This document shows, one piece after another, positions 1-7,068 of a DNA stretch of 13,193 nt. The notes under the pieces were generated by a model. That model was not told where the DNA came from. It searched no databases and saw only the letters and a list, made by a program, of their open reading frames with translations. The stretch covers positions 1 to 13,193 of the forward strand of contig PWGF01000022.1 in assembly GCA_003554375.1 (NCBI GenBank), in the 5' to 3' direction. This DNA is from Spirochaetaceae bacterium (lineage in GTDB: Bacteria; Spirochaetota; Spirochaetia; DSM-27196; SKKC01). A program made the position numbers and the translations under genes. The stretch's first letter is position 1; each line of letters begins with the position of its first letter.

Positions 1-1169
1 CGCTCGCCAAACAGTTTGTGGCGGCTTCCCTTCTGCTACTCGACCAGGAGGGGAAGATCGACCTCGACGAGGATGTCCGCTCCTACGTGCCGGAACTCCC
101 GGACTTCGGTTTCACGATCACTCCCCGGCACCTGATCCACCATACCTCGGGGCTGCGAGATATCATCCATCTCCTTCAGATTCACGGCCGGGGTCTGGAC
201 CGGGAGACAACCCGCGATGAGCTCGTCGACCTGGTCTTGAGACAGCGCGGCTTGAACTTCCGTCCGGGTACGAGCTATCTCTATGGAAACGCGGGTTACG
301 TGGTCGCGGCCCTTCTCATCGAGCGGGTCACCGGTCAATCGCTCGACGAGTTCGCGCAAGAGCACCTTTTCGAACCATCCGGCATGGAGAATACCTTGTT
401 CCATGACGATCCTGGTACCGTGATCCCCAACCGTGCCAGGAGCTATCGCCCGTGGCGGAATGAGTTCGGAGAGTTTTCCCGCGACCACGTCGCGTGGGTA
501 GGGCCCCGCGGGCTCGTGACAACGGTGGAGGACCTGGCCGCCTGGGACCGAAACTTCGTCGACAACCGGACGGCTCTCGAAGACTTTGGCGAGCGAATGA
601 CCGAACGCGGCCGCATGGCTACCGGGATTACCGTGAACTACGCCGCCGGGCTGGTGCTCAGAAGGTACAACGGACTCCGGACAATCAGCCATGACGGCAA
701 CTATATGGGTTTTCGAAGCTACTACCTGCGGTTTCACGAACGGGAGACGGCGGTGGTGCTGCTGTGTAACCTCAGCACTGCGGCGCCGAGCATTTTGGCA
801 TACCGAGTAGCCGACATCCTCTTCGAAGAGGAGTTCGAGGAAAGAGAACAGCGCCAGGAACAGGAGGAAGAGGAGGAAGAAGAGCGGAGGCGGCGGGAGC
901 TCGAGGAACGGCTGCCGGGGTATGCGGGAACCTACGAGAATACCACGCTGGACGCGCGATACGAGCTCGTGCCGGAAGACCAGGAGCTTTACCTGGAGCG
1001 AGAGCACCCGCCGACCGGAGCCCTGACTTACGAAGGCGACGGTCGCTTCACGTTAGAGGACTGGACGATCACCTTGGATTGGGAGGAAGAGCGTGCCGTT
1101 CGAATGACAATTGCCGCGCCGGCTTCCGGAGAAGTCAAGTTCAAGAGGGTAACGGCCGATGAAGAATAG
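1..1169 (+). CDS. Serine hydrolase, class C beta-lactamase superfamily (5' partial)
   Basis: The gene enters from outside the window. Frame 3 is open from the first base and reads Leu-Ala-Lys-Gln-Phe before the first in-window start-like codon (GTG at 18), so no true start is present. The preceding codon is cut by the edge and ends in CG. With a T it would be the serine of the Ser-x-x-Lys motif, whose lysine is at 9-11. Other family motifs are present: the His-His-Thr-Ser-Gly segment (about 138-152), Tyr-Gly-Asn (282-290, the YxN general-base motif) and His-Asp-Gly (690-698, the third motif). A very acidic, charged linker (822-911) leads to a C-terminal beta domain with a Gly-Tyr-x-Gly-x-Tyr-Glu start, as in many beta-lactamase-related hydrolases. 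Members hydrolyse esters, amides or D-amino-acid peptides. The substrate cannot be read from the sequence, and 'beta-lactamase' in the resistance sense is not implied. The stop overlaps the next paralogue by 11 bases. Confidence 0.9.
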   Translation, partial: LAKQFVAASLLLLDQEGKIDLDEDVRSYVPELPDFGFTITPRHLIHHTSGLRDIIHLLQIHGRGLDRETTRDELVDLVLRQRGLNFRPGTSYLYGNAGYVVAALLIERVTGQSLDEFAQEHLFEPSGMENTLFHDDPGTVIPNRARSYRPWRNEFGEFSRDHVAWVGPRGLVTTVEDLAAWDRNFVDNRTALEDFGERMTERGRMATGITVNYAAGLVLRRYNGLRTISHDGNYMGFRSYYLRFHERETAVVLLCNLSTAAPSILAYRVADILFEEEFEEREQRQEQEEEEEEERRRRELEERLPGYAGTYENTTLDARYELVPEDQELYLEREHPPTGALTYEGDGRFTLEDWTITLDWEEERAVRMTIAAPASGEVKFKRVTADEE

Positions 1170-2802
1170 CTTGTGCCGGATACGGCCCTCGGACAACCGG
1201 GGTACACCGAGTGCCCCCATTGTGCATATGCTTCCCGCTCGTCTTGTGCGACTCCCCCGGGGAACGAGCACGCAGCGCCGGCACGCGACCGGCCTGCTCT
1301 TCCCACGCCTCTGTCTGGTTCTAGCGCTGACTCCCCTCCTTCCAGCGCTTGCGGCACCACCCATGCACGCCTCGGGACGGCCGGAGGCTCCCGATTCTCT
1401 TTTCCCCCCGGAAGATCCGCCGGCTCGGCGCGCCGTCGAAGAGCACATCGCCGGCCTCCAACCGGACGATCTGGAACAGATTTTCCACCGGTTTCGCCTG
1501 GAGGACGAGCCGGGGTTGACCGCTGCGGTCTTCCACGCCGGTGAGGAGGTCTACCGCGATCAGTGGGGAGCGGCTTCGCTGGAGCACCGAGTGGCGATAT
1601 CCGAACGGACCCGGTTCTTCATGGGCCGGCTCTCCAAGCAGGTCACGGCCGCGCTTGTGGCCCTGCTCATTGCCGAAGGGGAGCTCTCTCTCGATGACAG
1701 GATCGGCCCCTTTCTCGAAGACCGGGTTGCATGGCCGGATTGGGGCGAGGAGATCCAGGTGCGCCATTTGATATATCACACCTCGGGCCTGCCGGATGTC
1801 TATGCGGTTCTCAGAGTGGCGGACGCATCCGTTGTGGATCCGATGACGCTCGACCAATATCTGGAGGTAATCGGTTCCGTGGCGGAGCCGCTCAACGAGC
1901 CCGGCTCCTCGTTTCACCGAACCGAGAGCAACTACAAGGTACTTGCCGCGGTAATCGAGGAGGTCACCCGGCAACCGCTGTCCGAATTCGCCGAGGAACG
2001 TCTGTTCGAGCCCTTGGGAATGGAAGATACCCACATCCATGACGATCGTCGTCGAGTTGTCCCCGACCGAGCAATCGGCTACGAGCGTGGAGCCGACCAC
2101 TTCCGCCGTGCATACCACAACACCTTCCAGGGCTACGGAGGCACCGGGGTGTATTCCACCGTCCGTGACTGGGGACGATGGATAACCTTTTTGGCCGAAG
2201 ATCCGCTGGAGCTTGGGGAAGAGTTCTACCGGCTTTTCTATACTCCCGGCGTGACCGACGCGGGAGATCGAGTGGATTACGCGTTCGGAGTGGAGGTAGG
2301 AACGTGGCAAGGGCAAAGCATGGTCGGGCACGGCGCGGAGTTCATGGGCTTCTCACACGATTTCCGCTATTACCCGAGCTACGACGTGGGAGTGCTCGTC
2401 TTGTCGAACCGGGCGGATGTCGATGCTCGCGCCCTCACGCGTCGCATGAGTGCCGTCGTCCTGGTGGATGCCGTCAACGAGTGGTTGGAGCGCTACAGTG
2501 GACGCTTTCATAGCCCGGAGCTGGAAATAGACTACACTGTCCGTGCCGAAGACGGCAGACTCATCCTGGACCGCCCGGGCGCAGAGCCGACCTCCCTGGT
2601 GTACACCGGAGACGATACCTGGCGTGCCGGCGGTTGGCGTTTCCGGTTCTCCGTGGGACCGCAGCAAGCCCCCCTCGACATGTACGCCCTTGCCCCGGGA
2701 GCGTCACGTGAAGAGGACTACAACGGAGATGGGCAAACGCAGGCGGATCGCTTCCACCTCGACACCGGGCGAGTGCGAGGTCTGGAGTTTGTTCGGCGGT
2801 GA
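1159..2802 (+). CDS. Exported beta-lactamase-superfamily protein, probable pseudoenzyme
   Basis: This is a 547-residue paralogue of the preceding gene, starting inside its 3' end. AGAGGG at 1144-1149 lies 9 bases before the ATG, which supports this start and translational coupling. A second ATG at 1228 would shorten a long N-region. A signal peptide is visible: basic residues 38-50, hydrophobic residues 45-65, likely cleavage near Ala-Leu-Ala (63-65). The serine-hydrolase fold is recognisable (YHTSG at 206-210, LFEPLGM at 282-288), but the catalytic motifs are changed. Ser-x-x-Lys is Arg-Leu-Ser-Lys (157-160), Tyr-x-Asn is Arg-Thr-Glu (254-256), and His-x-Gly is His-Gly-Ala (391-393). The neighbour keeps YxN and HxG. 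A C-terminal beta domain follows from about residue 445. With no nucleophile or general base it is unlikely to act as a hydrolase. A binding or regulatory role outside the cytoplasmic membrane is an inference. The frame is intact over 1.6 kb, so it is not an obvious decaying pseudogene. Confidence 0.88.
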   Translation: MKNSLCRIRPSDNRGTPSAPIVHMLPARLVRLPRGTSTQRRHATGLLFPRLCLVLALTPLLPALAAPPMHASGRPEAPDSLFPPEDPPARRAVEEHIAGLQPDDLEQIFHRFRLEDEPGLTAAVFHAGEEVYRDQWGAASLEHRVAISERTRFFMGRLSKQVTAALVALLIAEGELSLDDRIGPFLEDRVAWPDWGEEIQVRHLIYHTSGLPDVYAVLRVADASVVDPMTLDQYLEVIGSVAEPLNEPGSSFHRTESNYKVLAAVIEEVTRQPLSEFAEERLFEPLGMEDTHIHDDRRRVVPDRAIGYERGADHFRRAYHNTFQGYGGTGVYSTVRDWGRWITFLAEDPLELGEEFYRLFYTPGVTDAGDRVDYAFGVEVGTWQGQSMVGHGAEFMGFSHDFRYYPSYDVGVLVLSNRADVDARALTRRMSAVVLVDAVNEWLERYSGRFHSPELEIDYTVRAEDGRLILDRPGAEPTSLVYTGDDTWRAGGWRFRFSVGPQQAPLDMYALAPGASREEDYNGDGQTQADRFHLDTGRVRGLEFVRR

Positions 2803-2873
2803 GAACGTGGTTCTCCTGCTCGTGCCCTACCGCCGCCGGCAAGCGCCTCAAGAAGCTCGGAAAGCACAGTGGC

Positions 2874-3422
2874 TCAGCGCTCATCCACAACCTTCACCTT
2901 GAAGTCGCTCATAATGAGCGTCCCGGTGAAGTGGATTTCCTTTGTTGCTCCGTCAGCAAGCCGTCCGCGCGCCTTCTTGGTGGAGACGTCGGAGAGGATG
3001 GAAGTGGTGCTCATCTTTAGTTTCACGTCGCTCGGCAGAATCACCGTGAAGTCCGCCATCAGCCCAAACAGGTGGATACGCGTGCGCCCCGGAAGGAGAT
3101 CTACCTCACGAAGATCCAGTTTGACGTCTCCAAGCACCCCTACGCACTTGGCAACCCGCTGCTCCAGCCAGTCCCCTTCCATCTTGCGTGACGAGAGCAC
3201 GCTCACGACCTGAAGCCCCTCATCAGGGTCCAAGCTCGCTCCCATCGTAGTGAGGGCAGCGCTGTAGCGATCGGGCAAGTCGGCGATCAACGGCTTCAGC
3301 TGGTTAACCGCCGTCGCCTGATAGCTCCGGTCTACCCGCCGCTCGAACTCTTCCTCATCCAGATACCCACGGCTATAACACTGCGTGAGTGTGTCGATTA
3401 CCGTCTGTCGTTCCTCTTCCAT
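2874..3422 (-). CDS. DUF1707 and LiaF-like C-terminal domain protein
   Basis: This is a small cytoplasmic-looking protein of about 182 residues. The open frame extends upstream to 3512, but the ATG at 3422 is preferred. GGGAGAGGG precedes it at good spacing, and the protein then starts directly on the DUF1707 pattern. That pattern is a short helical domain with Gly-Tyr-Leu-Asp-Glu-Glu-Glu-Phe-Glu-Arg-Arg-Val near residues 19-30, ending in Ala-Asp-Leu-Pro. The second half reads as the beta-rich LiaF/YvqF-type domain: a Val-Ser-Val-Leu-Ser-Ser start, a conserved Leu-Asp-Leu-Arg strand, then Phe-Thr-Val-Ile-Leu-Pro. LiaF-type domains occur in proteins that sense cell-envelope stress. Many relatives have membrane helices between the two domains, and here none is visible. 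It converges on the serine hydrolase pair with a 71-base gap in which I see no convincing terminator. Its true role is unknown. Confidence 0.75.
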   Translation of the reverse strand: MEEERQTVIDTLTQCYSRGYLDEEEFERRVDRSYQATAVNQLKPLIADLPDRYSAALTTMGASLDPDEGLQVVSVLSSRKMEGDWLEQRVAKCVGVLGDVKLDLREVDLLPGRTRIHLFGLMADFTVILPSDVKLKMSTTSILSDVSTKKARGRLADGATKEIHFTGTLIMSDFKVKVVDER

Positions 3423-3604
3423 TGCCCTCTCCCGAGCAGTTTCGATCATGGCGCCTTGCTGCGCGCCAACGTGGCCCACCATAAGATCAGCAGCCGCGCC
3501 GAACTCTACCACAAAACGCGTACCGGCGCGAGATAGCCAGCGGCCACGCCGTCACTCCCGGCGTCACGTTCCAGCCGGCCGAGGCGCCCACGTCACCTAT
3601 CCGT

Positions 3605-3668
3605 TACCACTCGTAATTGCTACCGCTTATAATTGCTACCGCTCGTAGTTGCTACCACTCGTATTTGA
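3605..3668. repeat. Four tandem copies of a 16-bp unit
   Basis: Four head-to-tail units of 16 bases with the consensus TACCRCTCGTARTTGC occupy 3605-3620, 3621-3636, 3637-3652 and 3653-3668. The last unit overlaps the final codons (Tyr-Glu-Trp-stop) of the aldo/keto reductase gene on the minus strand. The other three lie just downstream of it. The array looks like slipped duplication of the gene's own 3' end. Confidence 0.85.
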
Positions 3669-4701
3669 AGAAGTTTCCATCTCGTTCGTATGCTCCGGCC
3701 AACTCCTCCAGGCGACTCTGCTCCTCGCGAGAGAGCTGTTGGAACTCGCGCGCTATCTCGACGTTCTCCTCCAGCTCCTCAATACTAGAAACTGCGACGA
3801 TGGCGGTAGACACGGGGAACGATAGTGTGTAGCCGAGTGCTTCACGCATCGAGCGAACCCCGTCCTCTCGCAAGAGCCGCCCGTATGCCACGACCTTCAT
3901 CGCAATGACTCCCAGGTCCCGCTCCAGCGATTCGTCCAGCAGCCCGGTCTGGAAGGGGCGATAGTGTACGTCGGCAGGATTGAGCGGAATGAGCACGCAA
4001 TCGAAGTCACGCCGCCGGATGGCCGTAAGCAGTACCTCCGGATTGTAGTGCCCTGTGACGCCGATGTGCCGGACCACGCCTTCCTCCCGGAGCCGCTCCA
4101 TCGCCGCGGCGGCTCCGTCATCGGCAACAACGCGCTCCGTCTCCCCGGCAGTGCGAAGCCCATGGACCTGGTAAAGGTCGATCACATCGGTGCGGAGCCG
4201 CCGGAGGCTTCGCTCGACCGCCCGCATCGCGTCGTCATACCCGCGATACAAGGTCTTTGTAGCCAGAAACACCTCGTCCCGCCGGCCTTCGAGCCCTTCG
4301 CCAATCGTCTCCTCGCTTACGCCGTCGCCGTACTGCGGCGCCGTATCAACGTACCCGACCCCCAGCTCGAGCGCACGCTCCAGAATCCGGAGTGCCTCCT
4401 CCCGCTGGTTGCGCAGATGAAAAAGCCCGCCGCCCCCCAGGCCGAACACGGGGACTAGCTGCCCGGTTCGTCCCAGACGACGCAACGGCATCCCCTTGTG
4501 GCGCCCGGCGTCCAGGTCCACCGTTCCACCCAAGGCTCGGAGCGGACCAAGCACGCTCCCAATCGCCGCCGCCGATACGCCCGCGCCGACGCCTTTGAGG
4601 AAACGTCTTCGTGAGTCCCGGAAGTGGGCTCGACTGTTCGCGGCTCCGTCCTCCTTGGAGGTCATCCGCTCGGGTTTCGGCCTATAGCCGTCTGCGCTCA
4701 T
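3652..4701 (-). CDS. Aldo/keto reductase with Tat signal peptide
   Basis: This is an NAD(P)H-dependent aldo/keto reductase of 349 residues. The N-terminus carries a textbook twin-arginine motif, Ser-Arg-Arg-Arg-Phe-Leu-Lys at 30-36, then a weakly hydrophobic Gly/Ala stretch (37-58), so export in folded form is predicted. The barrel starts near residue 72 (Leu-Arg-Arg-Leu-Gly-Arg-Thr-Gly). The catalytic tetrad is complete: Asp119 and Tyr124 in Val-Asp-Thr-Ala-Pro-Gln-Tyr, Lys149 in Ala-Thr-Lys-Thr, and His180 in Tyr-Gln-Val-His-Gly. Neither the ATG at 4701 nor the alternative at 4665 has a strong ribosome binding site, so the start is uncertain by 12 codons. It is divergent from the GH4 gene across a 308-base region. 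The exact substrate is not evident. An exported redox or sugar-modifying role is an inference. Confidence 0.9.
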   Translation of the reverse strand: MSADGYRPKPERMTSKEDGAANSRAHFRDSRRRFLKGVGAGVSAAAIGSVLGPLRALGGTVDLDAGRHKGMPLRRLGRTGQLVPVFGLGGGGLFHLRNQREEALRILERALELGVGYVDTAPQYGDGVSEETIGEGLEGRRDEVFLATKTLYRGYDDAMRAVERSLRRLRTDVIDLYQVHGLRTAGETERVVADDGAAAAMERLREEGVVRHIGVTGHYNPEVLLTAIRRRDFDCVLIPLNPADVHYRPFQTGLLDESLERDLGVIAMKVVAYGRLLREDGVRSMREALGYTLSFPVSTAIVAVSSIEELEENVEIAREFQQLSREEQSRLEELAGAYERDGNFFKYEW

Positions 4702-5009
4702 GCTGCTTACTGTACGGTGGCATTCTCCGTTTGTCGATACGTAACGTGCGCGACGCTGACGCGTAGCCCCATGGACGGCTGCACGTCGTCACGAAGTCGG
4801 AACAGAAGTCCTCAGGAACCCACAATTCGCCGCCTTACAACACACTTATCCATGGCCACCGCAGCTCTATATCCAATACCATGAGCGGGGTCTCAGGAGC
4901 TCGCTTGGGTTCTACCGGACTCCCGCGGCCCGGGTTCGGGACAGTAGCAGAGGATGTATTGGGGGCCGGTCGACGAACACCAGAAGCAATACACGAAAGG
5001 AAGTAATGG
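4702..5009. other. Divergent intergenic region between reductase and GH4 gene
   Basis: This stretch of 308 bases must hold the starts of both divergent genes. A ribosome binding site for the GH4 gene (AAAGGAAG, 4996-5003) is clear. AT-richer sequence at 4836-4882 could hold a + strand promoter (TTATCC and TATATC 16 bases apart), but the match is poor and I do not call it. GGGTTCTACCGG at 4907-4918 resembles a site upstream of the permease operon (11793-11804) and could be a regulator site. No convincing gene lies here. Confidence 0.5.
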
Positions 5010-6344
5010 ATGACTAAGATAGCATTCGTAGGAGCTGGAAGCACCGTCTTTGCCAAGAGCATCATCGGGGATATCTTTCTTGAGCCAGGCCTCCACAACG
5101 TGGAAATCGCGCTCTACGACATCGATCCTGAACGGTTGGAGGATTCGCTTCGCCTCGTCCGGACGCTGAACGACACGGTGAACGAAGGCCGCGCAAGCGT
5201 ACAGGGGTACGTCGGTGTGGACTCACGACAGGAAGCGCTGCGCAACGCAAGTTTCGTCATCAACGCCATACAGGTGGGCGGGTATAAGCCGGCTACCGTT
5301 CGAGACTTTGAAATACCTAAGAAGTACGGCCTGCGACAGACAATCGGCGACACGCTCGGCATCGGTGGCATCTTTCGCGCCTTGAGAACAGTCCCCGTAA
5401 TGCGCGCAATCGCCGAGGACATGGCTGCCGTTTGCCCGAACGCCTGGCTCCTCAACTACACCAACCCGATGGCCATTCTGACTGGGGCGATGCTTCGGGA
5501 TACTCCTATCAAAACGGTCGGTCTCTGCCACTCGGTCCAAGTATGCGTAGATGAGCTCTGCGAAGCACTCGGCATGGACTTGGAACAACCGCGCTCGCGA
5601 ATCGCGGGAATCAACCACATGGCCTGGCTTCTGGAGCTGTACGACGGAGATCGCGATGTCTATCCCGAGATGCGTCGGAAGGCTTCTGAGGTTCTTGCGA
5701 AAGCGCGGCGCGGAGAGAACCCGGGGACTAAGGACCTGGTTCGCCTTGCCCTTCTGGAGCGGTTCGGCCACTACGTCACCGAATCCTCCGAGCACAATGC
5801 CGAGTATACGCCGTGGTGGATCAAGAGGCACTCCCCGGAGCTCATCGAGCGCTACCAGATTCCTCTCGACGAATACCCACGCCGTTGCCGAGAACAGATC
5901 GAAGAATGGAGCCGCATGCGTGAGACGCTGCTATCTACTTCCAGGATCGAGCACCAGCGGACCGTGGAGTACGCAGCGGACATCGTGGGAGCCATAGTGA
6001 ACGCTCGGCCTGTCCGTATTCACGGGAATATTCTGAATGCCGGCCACATCGCAAACCTGCCGGAGGGCGCTGTTGTCGAAGTTCCGTGCCTCGTGGATGA
6101 GAACGGGGTACGCGGCGTAGCGGTAGGGTCACTTCCCGAACAGTGCGCAGCACTCAACCGCACAAACATCAACGTGCAACTACTGACAATGGAAGCTGCC
6201 CGGACGGAGAAACGAGACGCAGTCTACCAGGCAGTAGCGCTCGATCCGCTGACCTCGGCGCAGCTTTCGTTGGATGATATCGTGGCGCTCTGCGATGACC
6301 TCTTCGAAGCTCACGCGGACTATCTGCCGGGTGGTTTCTACTGA
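5010..6344 (+). CDS. Glycoside hydrolase family 4, alpha-galactosidase-like
   Basis: This is a cytoplasmic GH4 enzyme of 444 residues, the usual length for the family. GH4 enzymes cleave glycosides by a redox elimination route that needs NAD+ and a divalent metal. The N-terminus is the dinucleotide-binding fold (Ile-Ala-Phe-Val-Gly-Ala-Gly-Ser-Thr at 4-12). Asn-Tyr-Thr-Asn-Pro-Met-Ala is at 149-155. The metal ligands are Cys173 in Gly-Leu-Cys-His-Ser-Val and His203 in Gly-Ile-Asn-His-Met-Ala-Trp. The Cys-His-Ser-Val form is the one I associate with MelA-type alpha-galactosidases. Enzymes for 6-phospho sugars carry Cys-Asn-(Val/Ile)-Pro instead. This fits an ABC-imported, unphosphorylated sugar. 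The start is supported by AAAGGAAG 6 bases upstream. The neighbouring sugar transporter and AraC regulator make it the likely catabolic enzyme of the locus. Exact specificity (alpha-galactoside versus alpha-glucoside or uronide) is not proven. Confidence 0.92.
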   Translation: MTKIAFVGAGSTVFAKSIIGDIFLEPGLHNVEIALYDIDPERLEDSLRLVRTLNDTVNEGRASVQGYVGVDSRQEALRNASFVINAIQVGGYKPATVRDFEIPKKYGLRQTIGDTLGIGGIFRALRTVPVMRAIAEDMAAVCPNAWLLNYTNPMAILTGAMLRDTPIKTVGLCHSVQVCVDELCEALGMDLEQPRSRIAGINHMAWLLELYDGDRDVYPEMRRKASEVLAKARRGENPGTKDLVRLALLERFGHYVTESSEHNAEYTPWWIKRHSPELIERYQIPLDEYPRRCREQIEEWSRMRETLLSTSRIEHQRTVEYAADIVGAIVNARPVRIHGNILNAGHIANLPEGAVVEVPCLVDENGVRGVAVGSLPEQCAALNRTNINVQLLTMEAARTEKRDAVYQAVALDPLTSAQLSLDDIVALCDDLFEAHADYLPGGFY

Positions 6345-6629
6345 GCTCCTCGGCGCGCTAATTGCCGTGCCGCTTTCCACTCGGAAAACCGCCTCCGTAG
6401 GTAGGGCGACGGGCAGGCCGGGGAATCCGGTGCCGGGCGAGCAGGTACCGGCTCTTAGTGGCTCTCTGCCGACAGGCTTCGCGGTATACACGCCTACCTC
6501 GTGAGGATGACGCGTAATCCGGTGCGCGTTTTGGTCATCTCTCAGGTTGGCCGTTATCGCGCAAGATCTGGGCGCCGCACCCGGTCGGTACGGCCAGACG
6601 GTTGGCCTGCGGGTCACCGGGTGTCCCAG
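6345..6629. other. Convergent intergenic region with stem-loop
   Basis: This is a GC-rich gap of 285 bases between the convergent GH4 and AraC-regulator genes. No coding region is supported. Its right part begins the stem-loop cluster described at 6571-7068. No simple hairpin with a T tract directly follows the GH4 stop, so the GH4 terminator is unidentified. Confidence 0.5.
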
Positions 6630-7068
6630 TCAGGCGCCCCGCGTCCCATCCTTCGGCTTGCGGATGCGCGAAGGGCAGCCGCGCGAACCGGCAAAGAACG
6701 CCCCCGCTTCCTCCTCGGAGGTCGCCCGTTCCCGGTTCGAGTTGCCCTTACTCAGGGCTGTTGCACCACTGCCGACCTCGACAGGATCTATGGCGTCGGC
6801 TACTCGCGCTGTCCGGCGGCACCCAAGGAGCGACCACCCACCACCGCCGGCGGACACTCCGCCGGGATCTGCGGATCGTTCCCGCGTGGTGGCAGCGGGA
6901 GAGGCCCCGGCAATCCCGACGGAGGTTGCCTCGGCTTGCAGATGCCCGTTGGAACCGAGGTCTTCGCCTACTTCGGACTTGCTCCCCGAGGCCATAGACC
7001 TCCGATTGCCGCCTTTCTCCAGGCCATACCCCCCCGCCTTTACACGCTCACCCGCCGGCCTGCGGCGG
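6571..7068. repeat. Cluster of inverted repeats / stem-loops
   Basis: There are at least six perfect or near-perfect inverted repeats within 500 bases. GGCGCC at 6571-6576 pairs with 6633-6638 around CACCCGGT (6578-6585) and ACCGGGTG (6616-6623), with an inner GGCCA/TGGCC (6592-6596, 6603-6607). GAGGTCG (6718-6724) pairs with CGACCTC (6773-6779) and has GCCCT/AGGGC inside. CCGGCGGA/TCCGCCGG is at 6847-6865. TCCCGC/GCGGGA is at 6880-6900. A long multi-part hairpin is at 6909-7010. CCGCC/GGCGG is at 7052-7068. The cluster starts exactly where similarity of the AraC regulator to its family ends and continues past its stop. Function unknown. Confidence 0.7.

Noticed and set aside
36..1007. 323-codon minus-strand reading frame
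   Set aside because: It is antisense to the serine hydrolase, whose conserved motifs prove the + strand frame.
2719..2751. EF-hand or dockerin-like calcium loop (Asp-Tyr-Asn-Gly-Asp-Gly) in the second serine hydrolase
   Set aside because: The final acidic ligand is one position too early for the standard 12-residue loop, and the segment fits the normal C-terminal domain of the family.
3605..3668. CRISPR array
   Set aside because: The 16-base units are directly adjacent, without spacers.
6725..6760. GGTTCGAGT resembling a tRNA T-loop
   Set aside because: No matching acceptor, D or anticodon stems could be found around it.
6909..7010. Integron attC site
   Set aside because: The paired ends lack the RYYYAAC and GTTRRRY core boxes, and no integrase is present.
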